Source: Sulfurihydrogenibium sp. YO3AOP1
Lineage (GTDB): Bacteria > Aquificota > Aquificia > Aquificales > Hydrogenothermaceae
Assembly (NCBI RefSeq): GCF_000020325.1
Contig: NC_010730.1
Location: 1,323,501 to 1,387,500, forward strand
Direction: 5' to 3'
Length of the DNA: 64,000 nucleotides
In this document: positions 61,330-64,000 of the stretch, piece by piece
Position numbering within the stretch: position 1 is the stretch's first letter
Layout of the letters: the number at the start of each line of letters is the position of its first letter
Translations under genes and position numbers: made by a program
The notes under the pieces: generated by a model
Databases searched by the model: none
What the model was told of the DNA's origin: nothing
The model's input: only the letters and a program-made list of their open reading frames with translations

Positions 61330-61590
61330 ATGACTTTTATTAAAACAAGAAGCGGAAGATATTTAAAGCTTGATAGTATAATAGGGTTTGCCATTGAAGA
61401 AGAAAAGATGGAAATAGAAGGAAAACGTCAAATAGTCTTTGAGATAATCGCATATCTTCCCCAGCCTCTAAATCCTGCTATACTTGGAATTTTTTTATCC
61501 GAAGAGTCAGCAGAAGAAGAATTAGAAAGATTAATTCAAAGATTAACAGCCGGAAAAGAAAAAATAGTTCAAATTAAAACAGAGATATGA
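61330..61590 (+). CDS. Hypothetical small protein
   Basis: 86 residues, mixed alpha/beta: MTFIKTRSGRYLKLDSIIGF, EIIAYLPQPLNPAILGIFLS, then a charged helix. ATG 61330 sits after GGGGGGAG at 61320-61327; the in-frame TTG at 61318 is less likely. Its stop overlaps the next ATG. Not recognised. Confidence 0.6.
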   Translation: MTFIKTRSGRYLKLDSIIGFAIEEEKMEIEGKRQIVFEIIAYLPQPLNPAILGIFLSEESAEEELERLIQRLTAGKEKIVQIKTEI

Positions 61591-61922
61591 TTGATCAAGA
61601 GATAAAACATTTAGAAGAGCTTGTTGAAAAAATAAATAACGAACATAAACATAAGCTGAATAACGTAAGCGAGCCTATTCTCTTAACCGTTGTTTTAAGT
61701 AATGATGCAAAAGTAGATGTTGAGATTAATAAACATGGGGTCAAGATTTTAAAACATTTAAAGCACAAAGAATCTGATATTAAGAATCATATAACAATCT
61801 CATACAAGCAGTTGATAAAGTCTTTAGAAAATAAAGCGAACATAATTAGATATCTGATGTCTGGAAAGGTAAAAGTAAAAGGAAATTTAAAATATATACT
61901 TGACGTTTTATCTGAACTTTAA
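61587..61922 (+). CDS. Hypothetical protein, weakly SCP2-like
   Basis: 111 residues. Central strands ILLTVVLSNDAKVDVEINKH and the C-terminal IIRYLMSGKVKVKGNLKYIL resemble the sterol-carrier SCP2 pattern (a G-x-(I/V)-x-(I/V)-x-G segment after a helix), but the match is faint. ATGA overlap with the preceding gene. It converges on the RNase-H-like gene, with four bases of overlap. Confidence 0.5.
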   Translation: MIDQEIKHLEELVEKINNEHKHKLNNVSEPILLTVVLSNDAKVDVEINKHGVKILKHLKHKESDIKNHITISYKQLIKSLENKANIIRYLMSGKVKVKGNLKYILDVLSEL

Positions 61923-62356
61923 AGATGTTTTAAAAGGTAGTCAGCAACTGAAAATGCTGCGATAGAGTTAGGTTTTAAAACAGGTTTTAAACCTTGAGAT
62001 AAGACATATCCAATTGCATCTCTTACTACAATATTTGATTTATGATTTTCGTTTGGATTTAAGTCTAAATGTATTTCTAATTTTCTACCATCAATACAGT
62101 CAAGTAAATTTAAAGCAGTATATACAGATAGGTCAACTTCTTTCATCAGCCTTTCTCTTAAAGAATTTATTTTTCTTTCTTTTTTTAAACTATAAAAGAT
62201 TTTTGCTCCTCTGCAAGAATCTATGTGAATTACAACCGCCGTCACAAAGATTGTTGAATCTCTATATTGTTTTGAATCTGAACCTATGTAAATCGAAGTT
62301 TCTTTAGATGTCTCTGAAATGAACTTTTTTATTTTTTCAAATTTTAGGTCAATCAT
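61919..62356 (-). CDS. RNase H-like YkuK/DUF458 family protein
   Basis: 145 residues. SIYIGSDSKQYRDSTIFVTA gives the first RNase-H-like Asp pair, IHLDLNPNENHKSNIVVRDA the second block, GYVLSQGLKPVLKPNSIAAF the third. This matches the YkuK family, found in sporulating and many other bacteria with unknown function. The start codon overlaps the stop of the preceding frameshifted gene in the ATGA pattern. Confidence 0.85.
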   Translation of the reverse strand: MIDLKFEKIKKFISETSKETSIYIGSDSKQYRDSTIFVTAVVIHIDSCRGAKIFYSLKKERKINSLRERLMKEVDLSVYTALNLLDCIDGRKLEIHLDLNPNENHKSNIVVRDAIGYVLSQGLKPVLKPNSIAAFSVADYLLKHL

Positions 62357-62561
62357 ATTAATCTTGAGATTGTCTTTGTAATTACGTTTTCTATCAAAGC
62401 ACCGATAACGAAAGATTCTATCAATATCTGTTTGTCTTTATCAGTGAAATGGACATCCTGCTGTCTTTTTCTTGATTTTTCTTTTTCTCTAATAATTTTT
62501 GCATATCTTTTTTTATAGACTCTAACTCTTTTTGTAGGTTATCAAATTCGTCAATTGCCAT
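62353..62561 (-). pseudogene. Small coiled protein with frameshift at an A7 run, coupled to the YkuK-like gene
   Basis: ATG 62561 (RBS GGAGGGAATTAG) opens MAIDEFDNLQKELESIKKDM but stops early. Adding one A to the run at 62508-62514 gives the continuation RYAKIIREKEKSRKRQQDVH, FTDKDKQILIESFVIGALIE, NVITKTISRLI, which ends exactly in an ATGA overlap with the next gene. That overlap argues the shifted frame is the real C terminus. Not recognised otherwise. Confidence 0.6.
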
Positions 62562-62596
62562 CTAATTCCCTCCAATACTCTTTTTGATGTGATAAC

Positions 62597-62770
62597 TTGA
62601 ACCAGGTAAGAAGTTCAATAAAAGTATGAGATTCTTCGCTTCGCTCAGAATGACAAAAAATGCTTATCAATCAATCTTTAGCTGTCATCCTGAGGACATC
62701 CTGAGGACATAAGTCCGATAGATCTTCTTTTTAAATTTTATAAAAACTGCTAATTTCTCATCTAAGGTAT
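62597..62770. repeat. Family-1 element with partially duplicated arm
   Basis: Left end eroded (ACCAGGTAAGAAGTTCAATA); arm GATTCTTCGCTTCGCTCAGA-ATGAC; interior ATCAATCAATC; arm CTGTCATCCTGAGGACATCC-TGAGGACATAAGTCCG, in which CATCCTGAGGA is duplicated; right terminus, inverted, ATACCTTAGATGAGAAAT. Confidence 0.7.
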
Positions 62771-62852
62771 GATAATTTTATATCAAGAATTTTAAATTTC
62801 TATTAAGAATTTGTTAAAATTAAGTTAAAAAAGCAAAAGGTACGAGTATAAT

Positions 62853-63617
62853 TTATTTGCTTAAGATTTCAAACTCTTCAAATAGTCTTGCATTAAATTT
62901 AACTTTAAAGCTGTCCATTGGAAGGAAAAGCTCATAAAATCCAAAACTTCCTTTGATTAGGTTTGGCTTGCCTTTTTCTCCTTCTAAAAAGTTTCTACAT
63001 ACCTTTGTTATTCTATAGTCTTTGTATATAATTTCAAATCTTTCTGGCAGTTTTTCAATATTTGTGATAGCGTTTCCGAATTTATCAAACTTTATTATTT
63101 TTCCGATTATACGACCATCAAATACTTTTGGCTCAAATATATCATTAGTTTTTATATTCTTAATCTCATCACCGAATTTTTCCGGCTTAATCCCTTTGCT
63201 TAAAAAAGCAGCCACAGGAGCAAATATATCTCTACCATGAAATGTGTTAGTGTCTGATTCTAAGAAAAATTCTTTATTTTTGATTTCTACCATCTTTTCT
63301 ATTCTTTCTTTTTTCAAAACAAGTGTAAGCAGGCCATTGTCTGGGCATACAAAAAAGTAATCTTTTGTTTTTACAATTATAGGCTTTCTTTCTGTTCCAA
63401 CTCCGGGGTCAACCACAGACACAAAAATTGTACCTTTAGGAAAATATCTGTAAGTTGCATTTAAAACTATACTACATTCTATTATGTTAAATGACTCTAT
63501 CTCGTGGGATATATCAACAATTTTAACCTCTGGATTTATAGACAAAATAACTCCTTTCATTGAGCCAACAAATCCGTCTTTTAAGCTAAAATCTGTAAGC
63601 AGTGCTATTATACTCAT
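62853..63617 (-). CDS. SAM hydrolase (SAM hydroxide adenosyltransferase, DUF62)
   Basis: 254 residues. IALLTDFSLKDGFVGSMKGV (Asp), IFVSVVDPGVGTERKPIIVK, YFFVCPDNGLLTLVLKKERI and FHGRDIFAPVAAFLS are the conserved blocks shared with the chlorinase/fluorinase fold; the Asp-Arg-His triad type suggests use of hydroxide, splitting SAM to adenosine and methionine. The C-terminal domain has FDKFGNAITNIEKLPERF. Overlaps the cmk stop (ATGA). Confidence 0.9.
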   Translation of the reverse strand: MSIIALLTDFSLKDGFVGSMKGVILSINPEVKIVDISHEIESFNIIECSIVLNATYRYFPKGTIFVSVVDPGVGTERKPIIVKTKDYFFVCPDNGLLTLVLKKERIEKMVEIKNKEFFLESDTNTFHGRDIFAPVAAFLSKGIKPEKFGDEIKNIKTNDIFEPKVFDGRIIGKIIKFDKFGNAITNIEKLPERFEIIYKDYRITKVCRNFLEGEKGKPNLIKGSFGFYELFLPMDSFKVKFNARLFEEFEILSK

Positions 63618-64000
63618 TTGTTTATTAAACTCTTTACGTAATTAATCACCTCTTCTATGGATTTGTCAGTTGTATCGATGATGATGTAATCTTCTGTTGG
63701 TCTAAGTGGTGATTCTTTCCTCTCATAATCTAATTTATCTCTTTCTATTATTTTTTGTAATATATGATTATAATCTACCATAAAACCTTTTTCTTTTAAC
63801 TGCTGAACTCTTCTTTGTGCTCTAGTTTCCGGTGATGCTGTCATGAATATTTTTAAGTCTGCATCGGGAAAGATCCTTGACCCCGCATCTCTTCCTTCTA
63901 TAACAACGTTCTTTGCTATTTCTCCAAGCTCCCTTTGTTTGCTAACCATCCATTTTCTAACTTTTGGATATCTTGCAACGATTGATGCAATATTTCCAAT
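63614..64000 (-). CDS. cmk: Cytidylate kinase, 3' part, with an apparent frameshift at the window edge
   Basis: Visible C-terminal part: VVIEGRDAGSRIFPDADLKI (the usual DGRDIGT replaced by EGRDAGS), IFMTASPETRAQRRVQQLKE, KIIERDKLDYERKESPLRPT, EDYIIIDTTDKSIEEVI. Phosphorylates CMP/dCMP. The residues before MVSKQREL should read on, and indeed IGNIASIVARYPKVRK lies upstream in a different frame, with the switch in the AAAA at 63950-63953. Cmk is normally essential, so a one-base sequencing error is the simplest explanation. The N terminus, including the P-loop, is outside the window. Confidence 0.8.
   Translation of the reverse strand: MGNIASIVARYPKVRKWMVSKQRELGEIAKNVVIEGRDAGSRIFPDADLKIFMTASPETRAQRRVQQLKEKGFMVDYNHILQKIIERDKLDYERKESPLRPTEDYIIIDTTDKSIEEVINYVKSLINK

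Overview
The window is AT-rich (roughly one third G+C by eye) and codes for Lys/Glu/Ile-rich proteins of the kind seen in thermophiles. The gene set is that of a chemolithotroph. It has a class III ribonucleotide reductase, an AcnB-type aconitase, a large sulfur-transfer cluster, a cytochrome P460, a nitrosative-stress-type operon and several heavy-metal-type membrane proteins. I infer a member of the Aquificota, most like Hydrogenothermaceae such as Sulfurihydrogenibium; I could not run a search to confirm this.

Layout. 1-8.9 kb (+): membrane protein tail, Rrf2 regulator, lipB, a Gfo/Idh oxidoreductase plus DegT aminotransferase pair, ribH, nusB, a phosphoesterase, a candidate structured RNA, an OmpA pair, DUF2227 and an M50 protease. 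9-10.9 kb: a broken HxlR regulator, cytochrome P460, DUF2267 and a small membrane protein. 11-17.1 kb (+): a sulfur/Fe-S block of mrp, a NifS-like protein lacking the PLP lysine, iscU, an MnmA/ThiI-like PP-loop enzyme, TusA, a small protein and nfu, then aroE and yjbQ. 17.7-27.8 kb (+): acnB, tpx, miaA-hfq-hflX-HIT-TusA/DUF3343-Sir2, and a GlcD-type FAD oxidase. 28.2-34.8 kb (-): nrdD/nrdG, then an NnrS-like protein, cupin and hemerythrin behind palindromic operators, then a DUF59 protein and pyrC. 35.3-41 kb (+): uppP, trpC, polX, gltX and two hypotheticals. 41.2-43.3 kb: an IS110-family element wrecked by an IS256-family remnant. 43.6-55.6 kb (-): ftsI-ftsL-rsmH, an MBL protein, a roadblock protein, tRNA-Ser, valS, argG, a sigma-54 activator, a TPR protein and gmhA. 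55.7-57.0 kb: an intact IS110-family element. 57.2-61.1 kb (+): a six-gene metal-type P-ATPase operon. 61.3-64 kb: small genes, a YkuK-like protein, a SAM hydrolase and a partial cmk.

Most long intergenic gaps are filled by two families of short inverted-repeat (MITE- or BIME-like) elements. They have different termini but share arms related to GTCATYCTGAG...GAAGRATCTCC, and they appear to swap halves. Both IS110 copies sit at the same point of this shared arm. Upstream of the recombinase gene each copy carries a two-loop RNA-like structure. Its loops contain short stretches complementary to the element junctions and to the flanking target, as expected of the bridge RNAs described for IS110/IS621. 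The two copies differ exactly in one target guide: one matches the CTCAGGATG arm, the other the CTGCAGAATG arm.

The most interesting signals are the bridge-RNA/repeat relationship, the lysine-less cysteine-desulfurase homologue inside a sulfur-relay operon, the P-type ATPase operon whose usual CPC metal motif is replaced, and the unassigned structured region at 5.74-5.98 kb. Several small genes and cmk show one-base frameshifts at A runs, so some 'broken' genes may reflect homopolymer sequencing errors.
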